Shown piece by piece: positions 42,290 to 50,548 of a stretch of 64,000 nt of DNA. The notes under the pieces were generated by a model, which saw only the letters and a list, made by a program, of their open reading frames with translations, did not search any database and was not told the DNA's origin. The stretch spans positions 1 through 64,000 of the forward strand of contig NZ_CAJNAT010000017.1 of NCBI RefSeq assembly GCF_905220705.1. The letters run 5' to 3'. This DNA comes from Paraburkholderia domus (GTDB lineage Bacteria; Pseudomonadota; Gammaproteobacteria; Burkholderiales; Burkholderiaceae). The position numbers and the translations under genes were made by a program. How positions within the stretch are numbered: the stretch's first letter is position 1; the number at the start of each line of letters is the position of its first letter.

Positions 42290-43978
42290 TTACAGCAGCG
42301 AGGGATCGAGGCCGTAGATGTCCCGTGCAGCAGCCTCCGAGATTCGATCTTCTTTCAGATCACGAAGCACGAGTTCACGGGGGCGATGCCTCGGGTCGCC
42401 GTAACCACCGCCGCCGGCTGCGACCATCCCAACCGACTGGCCTGCCTGGAGAACGCTTTTGCGACGCTCAAGAGGTGGGGCGCCTTCCGGCATCTCGACG
42501 CGCGCCGGACTTCCAGCATGTCCTCCGAAAATGCCATATGGCGACAAACGGCTGTTTGTACCACCAGCAGAAATCATCGCCTCGTGGTCAAGTATCCGCA
42601 CTCTACGCCTCATGGTCATTCCGCCCCTGTACTCACCGGGTCCGCCCGAATCACGCACAAGTTCGTAGCACTCGACCATGACCGGATGCTCCGTTTCGAG
42701 CGCCTCAATGGGCAGGTTGGCGGAGTTCGTCGTATTAACCTGAACTCCGTCGAGTCCATCTTTTCTTGCCCTTGCGCCCATGCCTCCACCCTGCATTTCG
42801 TTGTAGACGTAGAAGCGTCCCGTACGTGGATGCATACCGCTCGTTGTAAGGAGAATCCCACCAGTCGAGGCGGCCACTACCCGCTCAGGCAGAACCGGCG
42901 CCAGCGCGGCGAATATCATGTCGACAAGACGCATGGCGATATCCGTGCGGCTGTAAACCGCCGCAGGCGGAGTGGAATTCAGCACACTGCCTGCGGGCGC
43001 CGATATGTGTATGGGACGATGAAAGCCCGCGTTCGCCGGAATATCCGGGTCAACAAGGGCTCTGACCGCGAAAAAGACCGTTGCCTGCAGCGCCGTGAAC
43101 ACCATGTTGATTGGCGCCCGCACCTGTGGTGGCGCGTCAGGAAAGTCAACGAACAGTTCCTCACCCTGCACGCTGACACGAACCTTGAGGTCCAGAATGT
43201 CGTCAATCAGATTCGTGTCGAATTCGTGCTGGAACTCGTATACGCCATCTGCAATCAGCGCGATACCCGCTCGGGTACGGCGTTCTGTGTAGTCGAGAAT
43301 CTCGGCCGCAGCCTGATCAACTACGTCGCGGCCATAGCGCTCGCACAAATCCTGGAAGCGCTGCACACCCAGGCGATTTGCAGCCATCTGTGCCCGGAAA
43401 TCACTTGTGCGCTCGTGCGGCACCTGACAGTTCAGCAGGATGAGATCCATCACGTCATCCTGAAGCACGCCCTGCTTATACAGTCGCACGGGCGGGATCC
43501 GGAGCCCCTCCTGGAAGATATGGGCATGCCCGCGGTCAACGAAGTCCGAGTGATGCGCGAGGTTGGCGACCCAACCAACCAGTTCTCCCTTGAAAAACAC
43601 TGGCTCGATAAGCACGATATCGTTCAGATGCGTGCCGCCGCCCGTATATGCGTCATTTCCGATGAACACATCACCGGGCCGGATTGTTGTCATGTCGTGG
43701 TGCTCGAGCACGTATCCGGCGATGCCCAGCAGTGAACCCAGATGGATTGGGATGTGCTCTGCCTGCGCAATGATGTGCCCCCCAGTATCGAACAGAGCCG
43801 TCGAACAGTCCTGTCGTTCCTTGATATTCGTGGAGTACGCCGCGCGGATGAGTGCTTTGCCCATTTCTTCGGCAATGGTCGACAACGCGCTCCCAATCAC
43901 CGCCACGGTGATTGGATCAAGCTTCGCAGGTTGAACGTCTACCGGGGTACGGCCGGACATCGATTCGCTGATGTTCAT
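42290..43978 (-). CDS. hyuB: hydantoinase/oxoprolinase subunit B (second copy)
   Basis: 562 aa from MNISESMSGRTP; the longer frame to 44128 lies inside hyuA and is unlikely. Typical blocks: EEMGKALIRAAYSTNIKERQDCSTALFD, GDVFIGNDAYTGGGTHLNDIVL, and GGGGYGDPRHRPRELVL near the end. It differs enough from the 16454-18112 protein to be an independent paralogue. It should form an ATP-dependent ring-opening enzyme with the hyuA product; the start overlaps hyuA by four bases. In this context the ring substrate could be a histidine-derived lactam or hydantoin. Confidence 0.94.
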   Translation of the reverse strand: MNISESMSGRTPVDVQPAKLDPITVAVIGSALSTIAEEMGKALIRAAYSTNIKERQDCSTALFDTGGHIIAQAEHIPIHLGSLLGIAGYVLEHHDMTTIRPGDVFIGNDAYTGGGTHLNDIVLIEPVFFKGELVGWVANLAHHSDFVDRGHAHIFQEGLRIPPVRLYKQGVLQDDVMDLILLNCQVPHERTSDFRAQMAANRLGVQRFQDLCERYGRDVVDQAAAEILDYTERRTRAGIALIADGVYEFQHEFDTNLIDDILDLKVRVSVQGEELFVDFPDAPPQVRAPINMVFTALQATVFFAVRALVDPDIPANAGFHRPIHISAPAGSVLNSTPPAAVYSRTDIAMRLVDMIFAALAPVLPERVVAASTGGILLTTSGMHPRTGRFYVYNEMQGGGMGARARKDGLDGVQVNTTNSANLPIEALETEHPVMVECYELVRDSGGPGEYRGGMTMRRRVRILDHEAMISAGGTNSRLSPYGIFGGHAGSPARVEMPEGAPPLERRKSVLQAGQSVGMVAAGGGGYGDPRHRPRELVLRDLKEDRISEAAARDIYGLDPSLL

Positions 43979-46065
43979 GAACGCTCCTCGATAATCAGGT
44001 TGAGGAAAGAATCGACACGGGCCGTCTGGCCAGGCAAGACCAACGTCGTCGAGTCCATTTGATTGATGACGGCCGGCCCATCGACGGAATGTCCCGGGCC
44101 GAGTTTCTCCCTGTCGAACAGCGGACACTCAGTGAAACCTCCCGCTTCCGGAATCCAGACTTCCCGCATGCTGGCGATCGCATCCTCTGCTCGCGTGACT
44201 GCGTCTGGCTGTGCCTGGAATTCAGCCTTCCTGACCCGACCAACGGCACTGACACGCAGCGTTGTAACCTGGATGGCCTCATTCTTCGCGACGTAACCAT
44301 ACGTGAGCTGGTGCGCATCTTCGAATGCCTCGCGAAGCAACTCGATTGCCTGCTTGTCAAACTTCCCTGCCGGGCACGGCACGCTCAGTTCAAAGCCCTG
44401 ACCGCCATAGCGCATGTCGAGCGTTCGGGTGACCGCCTTGCGCTCGTCCTTGATCTCTTCTTCCTCAAACCACCGCGAAATCTGCTGATCAAGCTCTTCG
44501 AAACCTTGCTGCAGACGGGCAGAGCTTCCATCCTCAAGCGGCAGGAGCCGCGTCAGGGACGTAGACGTTCGCAAGTCCGTCAGGAGCAGGCCGAGCGCAC
44601 ACATAATCCCTGGATATTTCGGGATGGCGATTTTTGGCATGTCGAGAGCGCGGGCCAGTCTCGACGCGTGAATCGGGCCTGCGCCTCCGAATCCGAACAT
44701 CACGTAATCGCGTGGGTCGTGTCCGCGCTCCACGGACACGACTCGAATCGCTTTTGCCATATTGGCGATGACTACACTGATGATGCCTTGCGCGGTCTCC
44801 ATCACTCCCAGCCCGAGGCGCTCACCCAACTTCGCGATGGCTTCCTTCGCCTTGGCCTGATTGACTGGCAGTCGGCCATTCAGTAATGCAACGGGGTTCA
44901 GAACCTGGAGTACGACGTTTGCATCGGTGACTGTCGGCTCGTCATTGTTACCCCGCTCGAAGCAGATCGGCCCCGGGTCAGCAGCGGCGCTGCGCGGTCC
45001 CACCTTGAGCAGCCCGCCTGCATCAACGTATGCGATTGACCCACCACCTGCGCCCACGGTGTGAATATCGAGCATCGGAAGCTTCAGCGGGTGACCATGC
45101 ACGACCGCCTGGTTCGACATGATTGGCACGCCACCCTTGATGAGGGAGACGTCGGTAGACGTTCCACCCATGTCAAAGGTAATCAGGTTCTCGAACCCAG
45201 CCGCTTCTGCAATGGCGAGGGTACCCATTACACCTGCCGCAGGCCCGGAAAGTACCGTACGTGCAGGGAAACGCTGAGCTGATTCGGACGAGATAATGCC
45301 GCCGTTCGACTGCGTGAGATGCACGGGCGACCTGACGCCAATCTCATCAAGACGAGGCTTTAGCCGCTGCAGATAGTTCTTCATGATCGGGCCGAGGTAG
45401 GCATTGACCACCGTCGTGGAGAACCGCTCATACTCACGAAACTCGCGCGCAACTTCGTGCGAGACCGTGACGTAAGCCCCGGGAATCTCCTCTTCAACAA
45501 TGCATCTTGCTCTCAGCTCGTGTTCGGGATTCACGTAGCTAAACAGAAAGCACACAGCGATTGACCGGATACCCTCCGCACCAAGTTGGCGAGCTGCAGC
45601 ACGAACGGCTTCTTCATCGAGTTCGGTGAAAACACGACCATCGAAGAGCACGCGCTCAGGAACCTCAAGGCGTCTGTCACGCGAAACAATAGGCTTTGGC
45701 TTCTCGGTTTGCAGGTCGTACAGCGCGTCCCGCTTCTGACGACGCAACTCCAGAACGTCGCGAAAGCCCGAAGTGGTAATAAGGCCCGTCTCAGCGCCAC
45801 GGCCGACGATTAGCGCGTTCGTCGCGACGGTCGTACCGTGACCGAAGTAATGGACGTCGGCGTCCCGTCCCGAGACTCGCGACACCTCGCGCAAACCCTG
45901 CTCAACCGCGTTCGCGATGCCAAGCGAAGGGTCCTGTGGGGTGCTACTCACTTTCCAGACGAAGATGTCGCCCTTCACTTCATCAAACATACAGATGTCA
46001 GTAAAGGTGCCACCTGAATCGACGCCAACGCGAAGACGCAGGCGATTATCGGTCGAACTGAGCAT
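43975..46065 (-). CDS. hyuA: hydantoinase/oxoprolinase subunit A (second copy)
   Basis: 696 aa from an ATG at 46065 with GGAG ten bases upstream; a TTG at 46083 is in frame. Actin-like ATPase motifs: VGVDSGGTFTDICMFDE, GHGTTVATNALIVG, ITFDMGGTSTDVSLI, FGFGGAGPIHASRLA. First gene of the apparent operon hyuA-hyuB-permease-permease-ATPase-binding protein-gntR. The coupling of a hydantoinase-type enzyme with an octopine-class importer is what suggests uptake and hydrolysis of a cyclic amino acid derivative. A palindrome lies 57 bp upstream of the start. Confidence 0.95.
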   Translation of the reverse strand: MLSSTDNRLRLRVGVDSGGTFTDICMFDEVKGDIFVWKVSSTPQDPSLGIANAVEQGLREVSRVSGRDADVHYFGHGTTVATNALIVGRGAETGLITTSGFRDVLELRRQKRDALYDLQTEKPKPIVSRDRRLEVPERVLFDGRVFTELDEEAVRAAARQLGAEGIRSIAVCFLFSYVNPEHELRARCIVEEEIPGAYVTVSHEVAREFREYERFSTTVVNAYLGPIMKNYLQRLKPRLDEIGVRSPVHLTQSNGGIISSESAQRFPARTVLSGPAAGVMGTLAIAEAAGFENLITFDMGGTSTDVSLIKGGVPIMSNQAVVHGHPLKLPMLDIHTVGAGGGSIAYVDAGGLLKVGPRSAAADPGPICFERGNNDEPTVTDANVVLQVLNPVALLNGRLPVNQAKAKEAIAKLGERLGLGVMETAQGIISVVIANMAKAIRVVSVERGHDPRDYVMFGFGGAGPIHASRLARALDMPKIAIPKYPGIMCALGLLLTDLRTSTSLTRLLPLEDGSSARLQQGFEELDQQISRWFEEEEIKDERKAVTRTLDMRYGGQGFELSVPCPAGKFDKQAIELLREAFEDAHQLTYGYVAKNEAIQVTTLRVSAVGRVRKAEFQAQPDAVTRAEDAIASMREVWIPEAGGFTECPLFDREKLGPGHSVDGPAVINQMDSTTLVLPGQTARVDSFLNLIIEERS

Positions 46066-46121
46066 CGGTGATGCGCTCCGCAAAAATTACATAATACTGA
46101 CCATCAATAATTGGCGTCCAA

Positions 46122-46133
46122 ATTGGCGCCAAT
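46122..46133. promoter_or_regulatory. palindrome upstream of the second hyuA, candidate operator
   Basis: ATTGGCGCCAAT is a perfect 12-bp palindrome, and further TTGG/CCAA half-sites flank it from 46110 to 46137. On the minus strand, TATTAT around 46092-46097 could be the -10 element just downstream. A GntR- or LysR-type site is plausible. Confidence 0.5.
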
Positions 46134-46930
46134 ATTGGAACGGCAAAATTCACGAGCTTACCGAAAATCTGACCCCATTTTTCTCTGTCGCTCAAGAAGT
46201 GCATGCCATGAGCCAGCAGCCGTTTTGCCCAGCCGGCTCCGCTCAGATTTACGCTATGCATTCGCTGCTCCTATGGTCCCCGCGCGCTCCCGCCCGAAGG
46301 TTGATGTGCCCAGCTGCAACTAGAGTCTTTCAACTTGACCGCCGCCTAAACGAATAGTAACTATCCATAAATAATTTTCAAGCATAAAACTATTCATTCA
46401 TATCAGAACGAGCGTAAACCCCGACATGTCCGTCACTTCAAGCGCCGGCGGTCTGGCTTGCCTTCGGCCCAACCACGGCGCTCGCACTCCCGCCGGCACC
46501 CATGCCGCCTGGCTCCCGCCGATCATCGGGGCCTGCACATAAATCATGAGCTTAGCGTCGGCGGCACCGCAGTACACGCCTGATCGCGGCATCGCGGATC
46601 CGTATCTCTATTGCGGGATATCAGTGACGCAGACGCGCTTGCCCCGCCGGGACTTTCGCTCCAACCAGACCGGCCTCAGGAACAGCTTTGCATGGGGTTT
46701 GCGTTAAGGTCGACGCATCGGCGACGCCCGATAAGAACGTCTTCCCTGAAGCGGCGATCACTTTCTTGTCGGGCGTGCACGAGACTTGATGGAAGCGACC
46801 AATCGGTCCTGACGCAGAAGTTTTTTGCACGGCAGGTCGCGAGCGTACCTGCGTGGTGACGCGCCGCGCAGCACGATGTCAACGTTGCAACCGGCGCCGA
46901 ATTCGATGCCGGGAGCAATCTCCTTGTTGA
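46134..46930. other. about 0.8 kb without a supportable gene, contains repeat copy 1
   Basis: Short frames on both strands lack start signals or recognisable motifs. The AT-rich repeat copy lies at 46353-46398. The rest may be decayed sequence. Confidence 0.4.
46353..46398 (+). repeat. 46-bp AT-rich direct repeat, copy 1
   Basis: Begins ATAGTAACTATCCATAAATA and ends TATTCATTC. It matches 49254-49299 at 42 of 46 positions without gaps, in the same orientation. Confidence 0.8.
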
Positions 46931-47230
46931 TTACTTGTTTGGGTCCGGCTTAGCCGGCGCATATTTAGTTTGCGCATTCTGAGGATCTTGCGGATAGTGG
47001 ACATCATCGCTTCCCGGTACAGATCCGTTTTTCTCAAGGTTCCGAAGCTCGGCATTCTTTTTGGCCCGCGCTTCTTTTCGGGCGGCCTTGCGCTGGGCTT
47101 TCTGAACCTGCTTCGGAGTCGACGCCACCGAGTCGGGCGCAGCATTCTGCGCCATCGCGACCGGCACCGTTAAGCCGAACAAAGCAGCCGATGCGACGGC
47201 GGTTATTACTCTTTTGCGGATTTGAAACAT
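46931..47230 (-). CDS. small secreted basic protein, 99 aa
   Basis: From MFQIRKRVITAVASAALFGL a signal peptide runs to AMA-QN. The mature part is highly charged (KQVQKAQRKAARKEARAKKN, then AELRNLEKNG) and ends in DPQNAQTKYAPAKPDPNK. Short exported proteins with an (A)ELRKLEKNGY..... repeat-like segment are frequent in Burkholderia (DUF4148-like). Probably periplasmic. Function unknown; monocistronic. Confidence 0.65.
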   Translation of the reverse strand: MFQIRKRVITAVASAALFGLTVPVAMAQNAAPDSVASTPKQVQKAQRKAARKEARAKKNAELRNLEKNGSVPGSDDVHYPQDPQNAQTKYAPAKPDPNK

Positions 47231-47446
47231 CACAATTATCTCCAAGAGCGAAGCGGTTTAATGCGGGTGAAAAATTGCCAAGGGCGCGATTGCTAGTCCG
47301 CCACGACAATCGCACCTGATCGCCAATAGGTTAGCGGCATTTCGCCCTCACGGACGCACGCTAACAAATTGGCGAGTGCAGGCGTTATGGCGAAAACATC
47401 GGTTTCGCCTCAAACAAAGTCTGTTACACGTATGAGACCACTATTT

Positions 47447-48577
47447 TTAAAACCGATGACGCATCCCGAGGAAGACCAGTGTCTGACTCGCGTTGCCAGC
47501 AGCAGGATAAGAGTCAGCAATGACCGCTTGTGCGGCCCCCGCTCCGTTTTGACCGGAAGCGTGGCCATATGAAGCGGATGCGTAAACGTCGGTCTGTTTC
47601 GATAACAGATAATCTGCCATAAGCGTTGCTTGATTGTACGTAGCTGACGAATCGCCGTGAGATTTCATGAGATCGTAGCCGACTTGTACCAGCACGGCCG
47701 GGGTGATAGTCCAAACAGCATAGATGGAGCCGTTGTTGTATCGTTCAGCGCTTTTGAATTTCGAATATGCATCGGCGAGATACTCCGAATAACTATAGTA
47801 TCCACCAAGCGTCACTGGGCCAAACGAATATTTGGCACCGGCGCGAGCGATATTAATTGCTTTCGCCGACGAATACGCTTCATTGACAGGGCTTAGAAAC
47901 AAACTGCCGAATGATGATGTGCCACGGGTCGAGAGAGTAGGGTTCCCTTGGTCAGCGTGGGAGTAGCCTCCCGCTAACATCAACGACCCTCGGGTGTACG
48001 AGGTTGCAAGACTATATGACTGCCCGGACCCCACTGAGCCAGCTACGCCACCGAGTGAATAAGCCGCTACCGCGCGAAATCCAGCCCAATCTGGACTCAG
48101 CCATTTCACCTCGCTGTTAACTCGTGCACTACCGTCAGCGTTGTCTACATCTCCCGGAGCGGTGAAATAATAACCATAGTCATTCGGCTGAACGGGGTAC
48201 ACCAAATCCATCAACGCATCGTATTGACGTCCCGCAAGGATCGTTCCGTAGGTATCCGACTTCAAGCCCACATATGCATAACGCCCAAACAACGCACCGC
48301 CCTGTTTTGCTTTGCCGGTGTTGATGTCGAAGCCGTTTTCCAGTCGAAATACGGCTTGAAGTCCACCGCCCAGGTCTTCTGTTCCTTTAAGACCCCACTT
48401 ATTGGTTCCCACCTGGCTTCCCTGAAGGCTGATCTGCGAGTGCTGGCCCCCAGTGTTGTGTACGTACTGGATCGTTTCGTCCAGTTCGCCGTAGAGCGTA
48501 ACGGAGCTTTGGGAAAACGCTGAAGTGCAGGCTACGAGTGATCCGACAGCAGCGAAAACGGCCTTACGGTTAATCAT
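47447..48577 (-). CDS. Gram-negative porin, OmpC-like family
   Basis: 376 aa. Signal peptide ends SAFS-QS, then SSVTLYGELDETIQYVHN, the standard first strand of Burkholderia porins. QVGTNKWGLKGTEDLGGGLQAVFRLENGF and LFGRYAYVGLKSDTYGTILAGRQYD are family signatures, and the C-terminal Phe in GMRHRF is the assembly signal. A trimeric 16-strand diffusion channel in the outer membrane is expected. It lies between the two copies of the 46-bp repeat; GGAG is not obvious before the ATG but AAGTGATGG-type spacing is acceptable. Confidence 0.95.
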   Translation of the reverse strand: MINRKAVFAAVGSLVACTSAFSQSSVTLYGELDETIQYVHNTGGQHSQISLQGSQVGTNKWGLKGTEDLGGGLQAVFRLENGFDINTGKAKQGGALFGRYAYVGLKSDTYGTILAGRQYDALMDLVYPVQPNDYGYYFTAPGDVDNADGSARVNSEVKWLSPDWAGFRAVAAYSLGGVAGSVGSGQSYSLATSYTRGSLMLAGGYSHADQGNPTLSTRGTSSFGSLFLSPVNEAYSSAKAINIARAGAKYSFGPVTLGGYYSYSEYLADAYSKFKSAERYNNGSIYAVWTITPAVLVQVGYDLMKSHGDSSATYNQATLMADYLLSKQTDVYASASYGHASGQNGAGAAQAVIADSYPAAGNASQTLVFLGMRHRF

Positions 48578-48723
48578 TTTGTACTCCGAAGTGATGGTTT
48601 AGGATTGGCCAAAAAACAACTAGATAAAAGGGTTGCAAAGGTCCACATCGAGGTACTGACGGAACCGACCACATCCGAGACGGTCAGGTCATGAGCAAGC
48701 GGACTCAGTACTGACTGTGAGAA

Positions 48724-49128
48724 TCATGCGGGCTCGCAGGCGGGAGTATCCTGAGGAAGCCATCCCGCATCAGATAGAACACCTGAAAAAAAGGATTCAA
48801 GCCAATACGCTTGTCCTTTCAGAGTGGACATAAGGAGGTTCGGCTTGATCGAGGCATGCGCAGGAAAACCATGAAACTCGTCATGAATTTGTAATTTTTT
48901 GATGGGCGGCAATTGGTTGCGCGCTCCCGCTGCGTCGTTCAGGCGCCATAGAGACGACGTGTTCCTGCTCGCCTGACGTGACAGCAATGTCGAAGCGTCT
49001 TCATGGCTGCCACCATTTCGTCGTTGCCCAAAGCCCGCCTCCATTAGCCCATAAGGAATGACGCTCGACCGGGCGGCCGTAGCGCCCGTATCCGGACCAG
49101 GTAACTCTGCTGAAAATACCTTTTTCAT
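48724..49128 (-). CDS. doubtful hypothetical protein, 134 aa
   Basis: An ATG at 49128 with GGAG eight bases upstream opens MKKVFSAELPGPDTGATAARS. The rest is of low complexity in structure terms and shows no known motif; LYWLESFF-like and HGFPAHASIKPN segments are not informative. The frame could equally be chance. The start signals are the only positive evidence. Confidence 0.3.
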   Translation of the reverse strand: MKKVFSAELPGPDTGATAARSSVIPYGLMEAGFGQRRNGGSHEDASTLLSRQASRNTSSLWRLNDAAGARNQLPPIKKLQIHDEFHGFPAHASIKPNLLMSTLKGQAYWLESFFSGVLSDAGWLPQDTPACEPA

Positions 49129-49253
49129 GGAGGGATCTCCGCGCTCTTCGTCACGTGTGGTTATGTCCGCCCTTACTTCCCCAGGCTTCATTGCTCGTCA
49201 AGACTGTCCCGCCCAGATCGGGTTTTGCGGACCATCTCCAGCGCATAGACGTG

Positions 49254-49299
49254 ATAGTAACTATCCATAAATATTTTACAAGCATAAATTTATTCATTC
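49254..49299 (+). repeat. 46-bp AT-rich direct repeat, copy 2
   Basis: Partner of 46353-46398 (42/46 identical, same orientation). The two copies bracket about 2.9 kb containing the secreted-protein and porin genes. Confidence 0.8.
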
Positions 49300-49778
49300 G
49301 TTGCAGCTACGCGAAAACCCCTATCGACATCGGAACGCCACCAGAACTGTCGAGTTGGTGGGCCTAGTGGCAGACTTCCGGCGACGTTGTCGCCTACCGT
49401 GTTCGCCTGGTTCTGAAAGCTCACTCCCAGGAAGCGCGAAGGCGCCGTTTGCGTACTCGTCGCCTGCCGGACTGGGGCGCCATCAACTCGGTTTTGTCGA
49501 GTCCACAACTGCTGAACTCCGCGTTGCTGGAGTCACCCGCCTGACGGAGCGAATGCTCCTGCATGACATTCCGGGAAGTCCACTGGGACCTACAGCGATA
49601 TTTACGATCGCTGAAACAGGTGTGTCGATTGCCCGCTATTCATTACTGACGCTCGGGCAGCCCATCAAAATCAAGCGCGATGCATGCAGTCAACCCACGT
49701 TGTTCGCGCTGGGCCGGTTCGGCCGACAACCGATTTTGGTCGCACGCGCGAACTGCTACCGATAAGGCGAGTGCTTTT
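49300..49778. other. non-coding or decayed stretch
   Basis: About 480 bp. A minus-strand frame ending WWRSDVDRGFRVAATNE resembles the end of formylglycine-generating-enzyme-like proteins, but too little is present to call a gene. Confidence 0.3.
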
Positions 49779-50108
49779 ATGCCAGTTGCATGCACCTTTA
49801 GCCTGAATTCGCAGAACACTTCAACACTATCGTGTCCGGGCGCTGGCTTTTTCTCCGCGTTTTCAGGCACGTCCACCGGTCGGGATAATCCTGCTGCTGT
49901 CGCGAAAGAGGGTCTTGGGCCATTACCACCGGGTCGCTATTACATCGTGGATCGGCAAACCGGTGGACGGCTAGGCTGGCTTCATGACTTCGCGAGAACC
50001 TACGGGTATGGAACTGACCGCAGCCAGTGGTTCATGTTGTGACGCGATGGCACGGGTGATGTAACGATAATCAACGGGGTCAGGCGGGGCGCTTTTCGCC
50101 TGCACCCG
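49779..50108 (+). pseudogene. DUF2778 (Tlde1-like) gene, broken
   Basis: From MPVACTFSLNSQNTSTLSCP the frame gives FSAFSGTSTGRDNP, LPPGRYYIVDRQTGGRLGWL and YGYGTDRSQWF, the hallmark of DUF2778 proteins, which include type VI secretion peptidoglycan-targeting effectors (Tlde1). A TGA at 50040-50042 replaces what is normally a Tyr before RDG; the frame then continues with TIINGVRRGAFRLHP for 22 codons. The downstream S-x-GC catalytic region is missing. It is therefore a decayed effector-like gene. Confidence 0.75.
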
Positions 50109-50182
50109 CTCGAGCTGCGGGAGGCGGTACGACCGCACGCTTGGGCAAAGCGGCGCTTCCCGATTGCTCGCGGGAGCCCCTT

Positions 50183-50548
50183 TTATTGCTGGTGAGCTTT
50201 GGTTTGCGTCGATCCGGCCCACAGGTTGTGCGCTTCGTCGAATGACTGGTATTCGTTCCACGTCGCGACAAGGGTCGCCGAGATGATTGGTGTGCTGAGT
50301 CCGGATTTCTCGCAGGCGAAACCAGCGAGAAGGATGCCGACGCAGGCGGTCAGCACTGCCGCCGGGATCTTCTCAAGAAGCGGTCGGTACTGGACGTGAT
50401 ACTTGCCGTCGGTGCCCTTGACCAGATAGTCGTCGACTGCAGAGAGCGTGGCGTGCAGTGCGTGATTGGATAGGTGACGATACAGACCGTCATAGGTCGC
50501 GAGCGCTTTGCCGCGGCGCGCGAACTCGTAAAAGCCGATCTCCTTGTG
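50183..50548 (-). pseudogene. 5'-truncated DUF5677-like gene
   Basis: An open frame without a start codon encodes IGFYEFARRGKALATYDGLY, RHLSNHALHATLSAVDDYLV, DGKYHVQYRPLLEKIPAAVL, then a hydrophobic segment and WNEYQSFDEAHN. The Y..LYR.LSN..HATLS pattern is that of DUF5677 proteins. The frame meets a stop exactly at the terminal repeat of the transposon remnant starting at 50547, so the 5' part was displaced by that insertion and has not been found on the far side. Confidence 0.55.

Noticed and set aside
46611..46918. Small frames between the repeat copy and the secreted-protein gene
   Set aside because: No start signals, motifs or consistent coding character on either strand.
49290..49508. 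C-terminal fragment of a formylglycine-generating-enzyme-like protein
   Set aside because: Only a short GFRVA-type ending is suggestive; the RGGSW block expected before it is missing.
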